Positions 7,680 through 16,234 of a stretch of 64,000 bases of DNA are shown here, piece after piece (the first letter of the stretch is position 1; the number at the start of each line of letters is the position of its first letter). The notes below the pieces were generated by a model. That model made no database searches. It was not told where the DNA came from and was given only the letters and a program-made list of their open reading frames with translations. The position numbers and the translations under genes were made by a program. The stretch covers positions 1 through 64,000 of the forward strand of contig NZ_LMTJ01000009.1 of assembly GCF_001510715.1 (NCBI RefSeq), written 5' to 3'. The DNA is from Bacillus sp. FJAT-29814. Lineage in GTDB: Bacteria; Bacillota; Bacilli; Bacillales; Cytobacillaceae.

Positions 7680-8111
7680 ATGAAATTCGGTGTAATTATT
7701 CTGCAGGTTTTATTGATTCATATCTTTTTATTTTTGGGTGCAGCCGCTAAAGCCATTATTCCACTGCCAATCCCTGCCTCCATGTTTGGCTTGGCGATCT
7801 TGTTTTTGGCGCTCTGTTTAAAAATTGTCAAATTGGAATGGGTCGAAAAAGGTGCCAATTGGCTGATGGCAGAATTGCTGCTGTTTTTTATCCCTTCAGC
7901 AGTTGGTATTGTGAATTACGATGAAATTCTCAGCTTTCAAGGGGCAGAGATTGTTTTCTTAATAGGAATTAGCACAATCCTTGTAATGGGCATGACAGCA
8001 TGGATTGCTGAAAAAATAATCGGGAAGAAAAGAGGTGGGCAACATGATGACGGTAATCGTAACAGTCGTAACGTACTTCATGTACCGGTTGGCAAAACGA
8101 CTTGGAGGTAA
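7680..8111 (+). CDS. cidA: Holin-like protein CidA/LrgA family
   Basis: A 143-aa protein with four predicted membrane helices, of the CidA/LrgA family (IPLPIPASMFGLAILF is the family signature). The family is linked to holin-like control of murein hydrolases and to pyruvate/acetate overflow. ATG 7680 follows CAGGAGGGGTGG; the 28 residues before it in the open frame are not supported. The last 22 residues (GGQHDDGNRN onward) are unlike the family and are encoded in DNA that also encodes the start of cidB, an overlap of 68 bp. Loss of the usual stop codon by a point change would explain the tail. Confidence 0.88.
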   Translation: MKFGVIILQVLLIHIFLFLGAAAKAIIPLPIPASMFGLAILFLALCLKIVKLEWVEKGANWLMAELLLFFIPSAVGIVNYDEILSFQGAEIVFLIGISTILVMGMTAWIAEKIIGKKRGGQHDDGNRNSRNVLHVPVGKTTWR

Positions 8112-8730
8112 ATGGAATTTCCCACTGTTTCACCCGTTGTTGCTTGCGCCGATTCTGCTAATTGGATTCATCTCTGTGCTGCAGATGCCGGCCGATGAGT
8201 ATCTCGATGCGTCCAAATGGCTGACACACATGCTTGGACCGGCAACTGTTGCGTTTGCCGTGCCGATTTATAAAAACCTGCCGGTCGTGAAAAAATATAT
8301 TTCAACAATCATCATTAGCATCACTTCAGGTACACTGGTGGCGATTTTTTCAACCTTTGCCTTGTCAAAATTATTTCACTTAAACGTGGAGTTTATTACC
8401 TCCATCTTGCCAAGGTCAATTACAACGCCGATTGCAATCGAGGTATCGAAGGAAATTGGCGGCCTGCCTGCATTGACGACGGTGTTCGTCATTATTACCG
8501 GGGTGATTGGGGGAGTAGTCGGCCCTAGCGTAATCAAATGGCTGTCGATTCAAACACCTATTGCAAAAGGGTTGGCTCTAGGAATGGGCGCCCACGGCTG
8601 CGGGACAAATAAAGCGCTGGAATATGGAGAAAAGGAAGCGACGTTTTCATCCTTGGCAATGATTTTTGCCGCCTGGATTACCCTGCTTTGGGGGGCATTA
8701 TTGATTCCTGCTTTAATTTATATTCATTAA
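8044..8730 (+). CDS. cidB: CidB/LrgB family membrane protein
   Basis: A 228-aa integral membrane protein with about seven helices, LrgB-like; the conserved PRSITTPIA and GAHGCGTNKA segments are present. It is the partner of CidA; recent work links the family to pyruvate or small-acid transport as well as autolysis. ATG 8044 follows AGAGGTGGG; a GTG at 8035 is possible. It overlaps cidA by 68 bp in another frame and is closed by a terminator. Confidence 0.88.
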   Translation: MMTVIVTVVTYFMYRLAKRLGGKWNFPLFHPLLLAPILLIGFISVLQMPADEYLDASKWLTHMLGPATVAFAVPIYKNLPVVKKYISTIIISITSGTLVAIFSTFALSKLFHLNVEFITSILPRSITTPIAIEVSKEIGGLPALTTVFVIITGVIGGVVGPSVIKWLSIQTPIAKGLALGMGAHGCGTNKALEYGEKEATFSSLAMIFAAWITLLWGALLIPALIYIH

Positions 8731-8733
8731 CAT

Positions 8734-8768
8734 AACGCTCGGGGGAAGAATCTCTGAGCGTTTTATTG
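8734..8768 (+). terminator. Terminator of cidAB
   Basis: AACGCTCGG, loop, CTGAGCGTTTTATT. The stem has one G-T pair and a short T run. Confidence 0.7.
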
Positions 8769-8891
8769 TTCCTATGGGTGTTTAATTCCATTTTCGGTCT
8801 AATGATTATAGAAAAATTATGAACGATTAGGATTCAGAGAATATGCAGTTTCTTATGAGAAGTTTTTATAAAATCGACTCAGCTGCCCAAA

Positions 8892-8918
8892 GAAAAAGAC
8901 AAACTGATTTCAGTCTGC
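8892..8918 (-). terminator. Terminator of the amino acid permease gene
   Basis: Read on the minus strand: CAGACTG, AAAT loop, CAGTTTG, then TCTTTTT. Between 8769 and 8891 I see no gene. Confidence 0.6.
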
Positions 8919-8927
8919 CTTTTTTTG

Positions 8928-10277
8928 CTATACATTTTCCGCAAATTCATATTCCGGGGGTTTGACTTTAAAGCCTTTTGTCAACCAGGTTAGGTAAGCG
9001 AGACCGATAGCAAACCAGCATAGTCCAAAGCCTAGGGCCAAAGCATCCAGACTAAACCAAAGATAAATAAGGAAGGCCAGCCCAATCAGCGGGAATAGCA
9101 CGTATCGCGTATAGCTTGCACCCTTCATGGACTGTTTATTTTTAAAATAATAAACAATAACAGACAGATTGACGAACGAGAACGCGGTAAAGGCTCCGAA
9201 ATTGATCAGCGATGTTGCAGTGACAAGGTCAAGAAATAAAGCACTCAAGGACAAAACACCAATAAAAATAATATTAAACACCGGAGTTTGTAATTTTGGA
9301 TGGACTTTACCGAACCATTTTTTCGGTATAACGCCGTCGCGGCCCATTGCAAATAGCAGCCTTGAGGCGCTTGTCTGGGCGGCAAGTCCGGAGGCCAGGA
9401 CCGATATTAACGCACCGCTTGTAAAAACGGATTGGAACAAAAGCCCGCCAATATGAATCGCAATCTCTGGTGACGCGCCTTCAATATCATGAAAAATTGA
9501 AACATCGGGATATAGGACCTGCATAAAATAAGTGACTGTGATAAAAAAGGCCCCGCCTATCAAGGCAATCAAAAAGATGGCTTTTGGGATATTTTTCTCG
9601 GGTTGAATCGTTTCCTCGGATAGAGTAGTGACTGCATCAAACCCAAGGAAGGCTAAAGCAAGGATAGCGGCCCCGGAGAAAAGTAGATTCATGCTGATTT
9701 CTTCAGAGAAAAACGGATTCATGCCAAAGCTAGTTCCGCCGTCACCCAAAATAATTGCTCGGATCGTTAGAAAAACAAAAATAATAGCCACAAGCAGTTG
9801 AAATAGGACGAACAAAGTATTTGCGGAAACAGTGATCTTAATCCCGGCGATATTCATCACCGTTATGATGACAATCAACCCGACAACCCAAACCCAAGAT
9901 GGTACTGCCGGGAAGCTGGCAGACAAATAAATTCCTGCTAACACGGCATTAATCATCGGCAAAAATAAATAATCGAGCAAAGCCGACCAACCGACAAGAA
10001 AGCCGAGTTTCGAACCCATGGTTTTTTTAGTATAAGTATAAGCCGACCCGGCATCAGGATAAAGTTTGACCATTTTTCCATAGCTAAGGGCAGTGAATAA
10101 AATCGCGATGGTAATTAATATGTAGGAAGCAGGTACATGACCGTGCGTTTCAGCTGAAACAACTCCAAATGTATCGAATACCGCAAATGGTGACATATAC
10201 GCCAGCCCCAAAAATACGACAGGCGCTACCCCCAGTGTGCGCTTTAATGTTACTTGTGAAGACTCCAATTCTATCAT
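8928..10277 (-). CDS. APC family amino acid permease
   Basis: About 450 aa with 12 predicted membrane helices, of the amino acid-polyamine-organocation superfamily. The N-terminus (LKRTLGVAPVVFLGLAYMSP) and SYGKMVKLYPDAGSAYTYTKK are typical of the YbeC/PuuP-like group that imports amino acids or putrescine; the substrate cannot be told. The ribosome site GAGAGGGG is almost adjacent to the ATG at 10277, so the TTG at 10268 is a fair alternative; the frame extends to 10325 without support. It stands alone, divergent from the 2-hydroxyacid dehydrogenase. Confidence 0.88.
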   Translation of the reverse strand: MIELESSQVTLKRTLGVAPVVFLGLAYMSPFAVFDTFGVVSAETHGHVPASYILITIAILFTALSYGKMVKLYPDAGSAYTYTKKTMGSKLGFLVGWSALLDYLFLPMINAVLAGIYLSASFPAVPSWVWVVGLIVIITVMNIAGIKITVSANTLFVLFQLLVAIIFVFLTIRAIILGDGGTSFGMNPFFSEEISMNLLFSGAAILALAFLGFDAVTTLSEETIQPEKNIPKAIFLIALIGGAFFITVTYFMQVLYPDVSIFHDIEGASPEIAIHIGGLLFQSVFTSGALISVLASGLAAQTSASRLLFAMGRDGVIPKKWFGKVHPKLQTPVFNIIFIGVLSLSALFLDLVTATSLINFGAFTAFSFVNLSVIVYYFKNKQSMKGASYTRYVLFPLIGLAFLIYLWFSLDALALGFGLCWFAIGLAYLTWLTKGFKVKPPEYEFAENV

Positions 10278-10392
10278 TCCCCTCTCGTTGTGCATGAATA
10301 TTATTTTAAAAGAATTATTATGCAATGTGAAGATGTTTTTTAAATAAATTTTTTGTGTGATTTTCGTTTATAATGGGGAGGAGGTGAGATTG

Positions 10393-11325
10393 TTGCAAAT
10401 TGATCATATTTTGGTAATTAGCCCGATGTACAATCAATTAAGATTACTGATTGAAAAAGAGAACTTGCTAAATCAGTTTCGGTTTTTACCGGAAGGAGAA
10501 CTGTCGGAGTCCGATTTGCGCTGGGCCGATGCACTGGCGGCGTTTAATTTGAAAGGTGACTTGGATTACAGTCATTTGAAATGGGTCCATTCGCTTGGTG
10601 CCGGTGTGGACAGGTTTTTATATCAAAAGCCATGGCCTGAAAATGTTTTGTTAACCAGAACGGTATGCTCTTTTGGCCAAAGAATTGCTGAGTATTGTTT
10701 AAGCTACATATTGAAGGATTTACAATTTCACGACGAATTTCATGCCAGACAGCGCGAGAAAAATTGGCAGCCGATGACCCCGAAAATGCTGGGTGAGCAA
10801 AAGGTGATCATCTATGGAACCGGGGAGATTGGACAAGAGACGGCAAAGTCTTTATCGCAATTCGGTGTGGAGGTATACGGAGTATCGTTAAGCGGGAAAC
10901 CGAAGGAATATTTTAAAGAGGTCCTGATGGTTGACTCTCATTTTGGCAAGCTCAGTGAAGTGGATTACCTGATTAATACAATGCCGTTGACAGAACAAAC
11001 GGCTGGTTTTTTCGATGAGAGGGTTTTTGAACAGGTTAATGATGCGGGATTTATAAATGTCGGCAGAGGGGCGTCAGTCAATGAGGGTGCATTGCTTTCA
11101 GCATTGAACAGGAAACAACTCCGATTTGCAGTCTTGGATGTGTTTGCGGTGGAGCCGCTGCCATCAGAGCATCCGTTGTGGAACCATTCTGGTGTAGTGA
11201 TCACCCCGCATATTTCTGCGGTTACCACACCTGAAGAGGGCGCAGCCTGTTTCTTGGACACATTGAGAAAGCTTGAAGAGAGGAAGCCGCTCGGTAACGT
11301 AGTTGACTGGAATAAAGGGTATTAA
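10393..11325 (+). CDS. D-isomer-specific 2-hydroxyacid dehydrogenase
   Basis: A 310-aa NAD(P)-dependent dehydrogenase reducing 2-keto acids to D-2-hydroxy acids. The Rossmann motif GTGEIGQ is near residue 143 of the mature frame, the catalytic Arg is in NVGRGASVNE, the Glu in AVEPLP and the catalytic His in TPHISA. It resembles the YoaD/GhrA-like short branch with a reduced N-terminal domain. GGGGAGGAGGTGAG at 10376-10389 is the ribosome site, so TTG 10393 (or TTG 10390) is the start rather than the GTG at 10357. A hydroxy-acid role would suit the following tricarboxylate-type transporter, but the genes are convergent. Confidence 0.85.
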   Translation: MQIDHILVISPMYNQLRLLIEKENLLNQFRFLPEGELSESDLRWADALAAFNLKGDLDYSHLKWVHSLGAGVDRFLYQKPWPENVLLTRTVCSFGQRIAEYCLSYILKDLQFHDEFHARQREKNWQPMTPKMLGEQKVIIYGTGEIGQETAKSLSQFGVEVYGVSLSGKPKEYFKEVLMVDSHFGKLSEVDYLINTMPLTEQTAGFFDERVFEQVNDAGFINVGRGASVNEGALLSALNRKQLRFAVLDVFAVEPLPSEHPLWNHSGVVITPHISAVTTPEEGAACFLDTLRKLEERKPLGNVVDWNKGY

Positions 11326-11332
11326 TTCAATG

Positions 11333-11367
11333 AAAAAGGTACCAGCATGGAGCCCGGTACCTTTTTT
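11333..11367. terminator. Bidirectional terminator
   Basis: AAAAAGGTACC, a 12-nt loop, GGTACCTTTTTT: serves the dehydrogenase gene and the convergent tctC. A terminator of similar sequence (AAAAGGTACC) occurs at 14682-14712. Confidence 0.88.
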
Positions 11368-11372
11368 GATTT

Positions 11373-12398
11373 TTATTTCCTTATCCCTGCTTCTTCGGCC
11401 AATTTGGTAAATCTGTCTTTTTCCTTTTTTACACTTTTGGCAAAATCGGATGAATTTAAATAAGCAGGTTCAAGCTTGATTTTTTCCAGTTCCTGAAGAA
11501 ACGTTTCATCTTTATGCATCTTTGCCACAGCTTCATCCCACTTCTTAACTATATCATCAGGAGTTCCTGGTGCGAAGGACAATCCTGTCCACCATTTTAC
11601 GGTCAAGTTGTCAAAACCAAGTTCTTTTGTAGTAGGGACGTTTGGGAATAATGAATTTCGTTCATCTGAGGATACGGCAAGTAGTTTTATTTTTCCAGCC
11701 TGGGCGAGAGCTGCTAATTCTCCAACTGTATGCACGGCCAAAACCACATGGCCGCCAGCGACCTTCGCTGTCGAGTCAGAAGCTCCCTCAGAAGATACCA
11801 TCGAGGTCTTTTTAAAGTCCACCCCAATGGATTTCAACCATTCCGCAACGCCAAATGCGGAAAATCCAGCTGGACCTACACTTGCCCAAGTTAGCTTGTC
11901 AGGGTTTTTCTTGACCCATTGTGAAAGCTCTTTTAGATCCTTCCATTCCGCATCTGATTTTACGCCAAAAGCCAGCGCCCCTTGTGCAACACGGGAAGCA
12001 AATTTATTGTCCTTAATAGTTAAAGTCGGATTGGAATTTCCTGCCTCATACATGGTAGTGGACGAATTGTTATTGACCAATACCGTATAGCCATCTGGCC
12101 TAGCCTCTTTCAAAGCATATTGGGCACCGATAATTCCGCCCCCGCCCGGCTTGTTTGTAACGACAATGGGCTGACTCCATTCCTTACTTAGGTAGTCTGC
12201 CACGGCACGGGCGGCCAAATCGACCCCGCCGCCTGCCGAAAACGGTACAACCAGTTCAATCTGTCTAGTTGGATAATCTATCTTCTTGTTATCATTCCCT
12301 GCAGTATCCTGTTTTGACGTTGAATTAGCTGAGCAGGCCGCCAGCATAACTGCCAGAAGGAAGGAAAAAACCAGCGTTTGAGACAATCTTTTTTTCAA
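11373..12398 (-). CDS. tctC: Tripartite tricarboxylate transporter substrate-binding lipoprotein
   Basis: Extracytoplasmic solute receptor of the TTT family (Bug/TctC fold). A 341-aa product starts at TTG 12398, which follows GTAGGGAGG; it has a signal peptide ending in LAAC (lipidated Cys near residue 22) and the receptor motifs FSAGGGVDLAARAVA and KPGGGGIIGAQYA. The longer frame to 12443 would overlap tctA and lacks a ribosome site. It binds a di- or tricarboxylate or similar acid, which TctA/TctB then import using the ion gradient. Last gene of a tctB-tctA-tctC operon on the minus strand. Confidence 0.92.
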   Translation of the reverse strand: MKKRLSQTLVFSFLLAVMLAACSANSTSKQDTAGNDNKKIDYPTRQIELVVPFSAGGGVDLAARAVADYLSKEWSQPIVVTNKPGGGGIIGAQYALKEARPDGYTVLVNNNSSTTMYEAGNSNPTLTIKDNKFASRVAQGALAFGVKSDAEWKDLKELSQWVKKNPDKLTWASVGPAGFSAFGVAEWLKSIGVDFKKTSMVSSEGASDSTAKVAGGHVVLAVHTVGELAALAQAGKIKLLAVSSDERNSLFPNVPTTKELGFDNLTVKWWTGLSFAPGTPDDIVKKWDEAVAKMHKDETFLQELEKIKLEPAYLNSSDFAKSVKKEKDRFTKLAEEAGIRK

Positions 12399-12420
12399 AA
12401 TAAATACCTCCCTACAGTAT

Positions 12421-13938
12421 TTATGAAAATTCCATCTTTTCATTTGTTTCTTGCAGGAGTCGTTTCTTCGTTCGTTTCATCAAATAGATTGATAAAGCTA
12501 AGAGGATGACAGCCAATAGTAAAATCGTAAGCGAGATGGGGCGTTGCACAAAGATTAATAGGTTGCCAGATGACATTTCCATCGATTGAATGAATGAACT
12601 TTCAATTTTAGAACCTAGAACAATGCAAAGGACAAAAGGAATGATGGGCCAATGAAACTTATGAAACAAATAACCCAAAACCCCAAATATTATGCTAACC
12701 ACCACATCAAACATGCTGTTACGGACGGAATAGGCACCTAATACGCTTACTAACAAAATGATAGGCGCCAATATCCCAAATGGGACCTCAGTCAGTTTTG
12801 CCCACAAACCAACCAAAGGCAAATTTAAAACTAACAGGATGACGTTCCCAACAAACATGGAGGCGATGACCATCCATACCATTTGACTGTTTTGCTCAAA
12901 CAGAAGCGGACCGGGTGTTAATCCGTAAATCATGAGCGCCGCTAACAGAACAGCCAAAGGCGGTGATGCGGGGATTCCCAGTGCTAACAAGGGAATAAAT
13001 CCGCCTGAACTGGTCGCATTGTTGGCTGATTCAGGACCGGCAACACCTTCGATTGCTCCTTTACCAAATTTTTCAGGATGCTTGGAAAGTTTTTTTTCAA
13101 CATCATATGAGAGGAAGGAAGTGATGGTTGCGGAGATTCCCGGCAGGATTCCTAAAAAAAAGCCTAATAGACTTCCTCTTAAAATCGCAAATTTACTTTG
13201 ATGCAAATCCTGTTTTGTCGGGTACACGCGTTTTATTTTGACTCGCTTAGTTTGCGTTCGGTTTTCCTCCAATCCCTTTAGAACCTCGGTAATGGCAAAT
13301 AAGCCAATTATGATACTGACCATATCGAATCCACCGGTCAGAAAGCTGAATCCAAAGGTTAATCTTGGCATTCCCGTCGTCATCCCGATTCCAACCAAGG
13401 AAACAAAGAAGCCAAATAACCCCATCAGGACAGATTTCCGGAGTGAGTAGCCAGTCAAATTAAAGAGGACTAACAAAGCAATTAACATCAAGGTGAAATA
13501 TTCGGGCGGACCAAACTTTAGCGCTTGGTCAGCTAAGAAGGGGGCAAATAGGACAAGGCCGATTAATCCGATAATGCCAGCAAAGAAAGAACCGATTGCA
13601 GCAATTCCAAGTGCTGAACCGGCCCTGCCCATCTTGGCGAGCGGATACCCATCCAAAGTGGTCGGAACCGAGGATGATTCACCGGGAATGTTCATTAATA
13701 TGGCGGTTGTCGATCCTCCGTACATCGATCCATAGTAAATGCCAGCCATCATCATTAATCCCTGGGCGGGTTGGAGTACGGTAGTGACCGGTAATAACAC
13801 GGCAATCGCTGAGGTGGGTCCAAGTCCGGGAAGAACACCGACTAAAGTGCCAAGCAATGAACCCAAGAGCACAATCAATAGATTGGATGGGGTGACAACT
13901 TCACCGAGACCACCCCATAAATACATGATGGTTTCCAT
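12421..13938 (-). CDS. tctA: Tripartite tricarboxylate transporter large membrane subunit
   Basis: A 505-aa protein with about 11-12 membrane helices, the size of TctA. The family signature near the N-terminus (GVLPGLGPTSAIAVLLP, residues 37-53) and its second half repeat (GILPGISATITSFLSY, near 265-280) are both present, as is GIPASPPLAVLLAAL. This is the permease channel of the TTT system; substrate specificity comes from TctC. It lies 18 bp after tctB and 22 bp before the tctC start. Confidence 0.95.
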   Translation of the reverse strand: METIMYLWGGLGEVVTPSNLLIVLLGSLLGTLVGVLPGLGPTSAIAVLLPVTTVLQPAQGLMMMAGIYYGSMYGGSTTAILMNIPGESSSVPTTLDGYPLAKMGRAGSALGIAAIGSFFAGIIGLIGLVLFAPFLADQALKFGPPEYFTLMLIALLVLFNLTGYSLRKSVLMGLFGFFVSLVGIGMTTGMPRLTFGFSFLTGGFDMVSIIIGLFAITEVLKGLEENRTQTKRVKIKRVYPTKQDLHQSKFAILRGSLLGFFLGILPGISATITSFLSYDVEKKLSKHPEKFGKGAIEGVAGPESANNATSSGGFIPLLALGIPASPPLAVLLAALMIYGLTPGPLLFEQNSQMVWMVIASMFVGNVILLVLNLPLVGLWAKLTEVPFGILAPIILLVSVLGAYSVRNSMFDVVVSIIFGVLGYLFHKFHWPIIPFVLCIVLGSKIESSFIQSMEMSSGNLLIFVQRPISLTILLLAVILLALSIYLMKRTKKRLLQETNEKMEFS

Positions 13939-13956
13939 ATTAAGACAAACCTCCTA

Positions 13957-14421
13957 TCAAAACGAAAAAATGCCAACGGGGAAAGGAGTTTTTAAGATAA
14001 CGATGAAAAGGTAATACATAACAGCAGTAATCAATCCTCCAACCAGGAAGGCATTCATCCATCGGCTTTTGGCAATCAATCGTAACAGGGCAATCGATAC
14101 AACGAGCGTACTTGCTACGTAACCGAAAAACTCAATGAAAATGCAATAGACAATGAGAGTGATAATGGAAGCAGATAAAGTATGAAGGGTTTTTCCTGTT
14201 GGCAATCGAGACATGCTTTCCTGTTTGGTTCTTTTGTCAAAAAACATACTGATCCCAACAGCCACTAAAAATAGTCCGATGAATCCGGGAAAGGCATGGT
14301 CACCGGTAACCAAATTCAGGCTATATGGGTATAATTTGTATGCTTCGTACAGGGAGAGCATTCCGATTAATACTGCGATGGAGCCTCCCACTTTTTTTTC
14401 AAGTTTAGCTTTGACTAACAT
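13957..14421 (-). CDS. tctB: Tripartite tricarboxylate transporter small membrane subunit
   Basis: Small TTT subunit with four predicted helices, about 154 aa if ATG 14421 (GTAGGTATCC before it) is the start. The frame remains open to 14517, but those 32 residues (MRTDHCRPCNVWK and on) are Cys/Arg-rich and unlike the family. TctB sequences are poorly conserved; the call rests on size, topology and position as first gene of the tctBAC operon. Confidence 0.8.
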   Translation of the reverse strand: MLVKAKLEKKVGGSIAVLIGMLSLYEAYKLYPYSLNLVTGDHAFPGFIGLFLVAVGISMFFDKRTKQESMSRLPTGKTLHTLSASIITLIVYCIFIEFFGYVASTLVVSIALLRLIAKSRWMNAFLVGGLITAVMYYLFIVILKTPFPVGIFSF

Positions 14422-14681
14422 ATGGATACCTACAGCGTTCATCATACTTAAAAAAATAAAAAGACCGTGCAACGTTCGCTTCCATACATTGCAAGGCCTA
14501 CAGTGGTCTGTTCGCACCTTTATTATTATAGTTTTATAGGAGGTATATAGCTTTGTATGGGCGCTGTCTAATTGAAATCAGTGGATAAAACGTATAATTA
14601 TATTTATTTTATGAAGACTTATCTCATAACTAAATAAATGTAAATATCTCGTTAAATCCGAATGGCTTTCGTCTGCAATTT

Positions 14682-14712
14682 AAAAGGTACCAGCCGATGG
14701 CTGGTACCTTTT
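14682..14712. terminator. Bidirectional-looking terminator of the NCS2 permease gene
   Basis: AAAAGGTACCAGCC, GAT loop, GGCTGGTACCTTTT: a perfect 14-bp stem. It serves the minus-strand permease gene. Between it and tctB (14518-14681) I see no gene. Confidence 0.9.
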
Positions 14713-14720
14713 CCTGGGGA

Positions 14721-16052
14721 TTATGCAATTATTTCAGTTGAGACTCCTTTTGCTTCCTTTTCTTCTGGAATAATGAAGTTTAACAGGAGTGTCGCCAACG
14801 CGCCAACTGTCATGCTCGAAGACAGGATGTAACCAACCCAGTCCGGTGTGCCAGCCAATGCTTCTTTAGGCAGAATCGTAACAGCAATGGTTAACAGGAT
14901 CGGAATTCCGATAATCATCATATTACGGTCGTTAATAATAATGGGCTGAATAACCTTCATGCCATTTGTAACAATGGCAACGCAGACGATCCCAAAGATT
15001 CCATTGATAACTGGTTCAGGAATACACGTAATAGCAGTCGAAAGCTTCGGAATAAGACCAAGACAAATTAAGATCCCGCCGGCAACCATCACAACTACTC
15101 TGCTTGCAACACCGGTAATCGCCAATAAGCCAGCGTTTGAAGAATAACCTGTCATTGGTGTACTGCCGAACAAGGCACCGACAAAGCAGCCAAGACCTTC
15201 GCCGAATGAGGCACGGTTTAGGCGTTGTTCATCCAATTCCTTCCCGGTAACAGTGGAAACCACGAACCAAGTGCCTGTTGTCTCAATTAAAATAATAAAA
15301 TAAACAAATGCTACTGTTATGATGGCACTAATATCAAAGACTGGCTTTCCAAAAGGAAAGAGAGAAGGGAATGAAAACCATGCCGCTTCCTTTATCGGGG
15401 TGAAATCAACCTGACCAAACAAACTTGCCGCTATGGTCCCCACGGCAATCGCCAATAAAACCGATACCAGACGGAAAAAGGTACCGACACCGTGCATTTT
15501 TCGGCCTAAAAGCATGCAAAGAACAAGAACCCCGGCAGAAATGGCGGCAATCAGAATGTTATCTCCGATTTTTCCTTCCGCATGATAAATACTATTCATA
15601 CCAACTGGCATTAAAGAAATTCCCACGATGATAATGACGGTTCCGCCAACGAGCGGAGGAATAAACTTTCTGACGGCTTTTGCGAATAATTTAAATGGAT
15701 AGCCAAGAATGGCAATCAGAATCGCACCCGGGATTAAGCTTCCGGCAATTGCTCCCAAACCAAGTTTACCCCCGATTGCTGCAATTGCTCCGATTGGTAC
15801 ATAGGAAGGGCCCTGAACTACGGGAAGTTTGATGCCAGTTCCAGTCTGTATCAACGTGGCAATGCCTGTGGCAAGAAAACACATCTGAATAAAAAAGGAT
15901 GTGTTCTCCGTACTAAGGGAAAGTAATCCCGCAATAATAATTGGCGCAATATATAAGTCCATCGCTAATACATGCTGCATCCCCAAAATAAGGGCTTTTC
16001 CAAAACTGACTTTATCGTCGACCCCGACAATAATATTATTCTGTTTTTCCAA
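14721..16052 (-). CDS. NCS2 family nucleobase permease (xanthine/urate type)
   Basis: A 443-aa transporter with 12-14 helices of the nucleobase-cation symporter-2 family. The family motifs QGPSYVPIGAIAA, ETTGTWFVVS and the signature SSNAGLLAITGVASR (N-x-G-x4-T core) are present. The branch that carries xanthine and uric acid fits best; a uracil role is less likely. The start is TTG 16052 behind CAAGGGGAG. It is divergent from a Rieske oxygenase gene across a control region that contains a PurR-like inverted site, which supports a purine substrate by inference. Confidence 0.88.
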   Translation of the reverse strand: MEKQNNIIVGVDDKVSFGKALILGMQHVLAMDLYIAPIIIAGLLSLSTENTSFFIQMCFLATGIATLIQTGTGIKLPVVQGPSYVPIGAIAAIGGKLGLGAIAGSLIPGAILIAILGYPFKLFAKAVRKFIPPLVGGTVIIIVGISLMPVGMNSIYHAEGKIGDNILIAAISAGVLVLCMLLGRKMHGVGTFFRLVSVLLAIAVGTIAASLFGQVDFTPIKEAAWFSFPSLFPFGKPVFDISAIITVAFVYFIILIETTGTWFVVSTVTGKELDEQRLNRASFGEGLGCFVGALFGSTPMTGYSSNAGLLAITGVASRVVVMVAGGILICLGLIPKLSTAITCIPEPVINGIFGIVCVAIVTNGMKVIQPIIINDRNMMIIGIPILLTIAVTILPKEALAGTPDWVGYILSSSMTVGALATLLLNFIIPEEKEAKGVSTEIIA

Positions 16053-16128
16053 CGAAATCTCCCCTTGTTCGTATTTAAAACAATTACATTAGGATTATAA
16101 TGTAAAGTTGAATGGTTTTGCAACTGAA

Positions 16129-16168
16129 ACACGAACATTTATTTTAAAAAAATATTTTGTATTCGTAT
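16129..16168. promoter_or_regulatory. Possible paired PurBox (PurR site) between permease and Rieske genes
   Basis: AAACACGAACATT at 16127-16139 matches 11 of 13 positions of the Bacillus PurBox (AWWWCCGAACWWT), and a diverged inverted half, ATTCGTATTT, lies at 16161-16170. The two CGAAC/ATTCG cores are 24 bp apart; known paired PurBoxes have about 22-23. The site is just upstream of the Rieske gene promoter. Weak in the second half, so only suggestive. Confidence 0.35.
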
Positions 16169-16173
16169 TTTAC

Positions 16174-16202
16174 TTGACCGATTGATTAGGTGCTAATACA
16201 AT
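16174..16202 (+). promoter_or_regulatory. Sigma-A promoter of the Rieske oxygenase gene
   Basis: TTGACC at 16174-16179 and TACAAT at 16197-16202 with a 17-bp spacer, 33 bp before the TTG start. This is among the best sigma-A matches in the window. Confidence 0.75.
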
Positions 16203-16234
16203 AAAAGTGAGTCAAACGACAGGGGGTTTCTAAA

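Noticed and set aside
10369..10374. TATAAT as promoter of the 2-hydroxyacid dehydrogenase gene
   Set aside because: Its predicted RNA start would fall on the ribosome site itself and no -35 box is present.
11608..12090. 160-codon plus-strand frame opposite tctC
   Set aside because: Shadow of tctC with Ser/Pro/Thr-rich composition typical of antisense frames.
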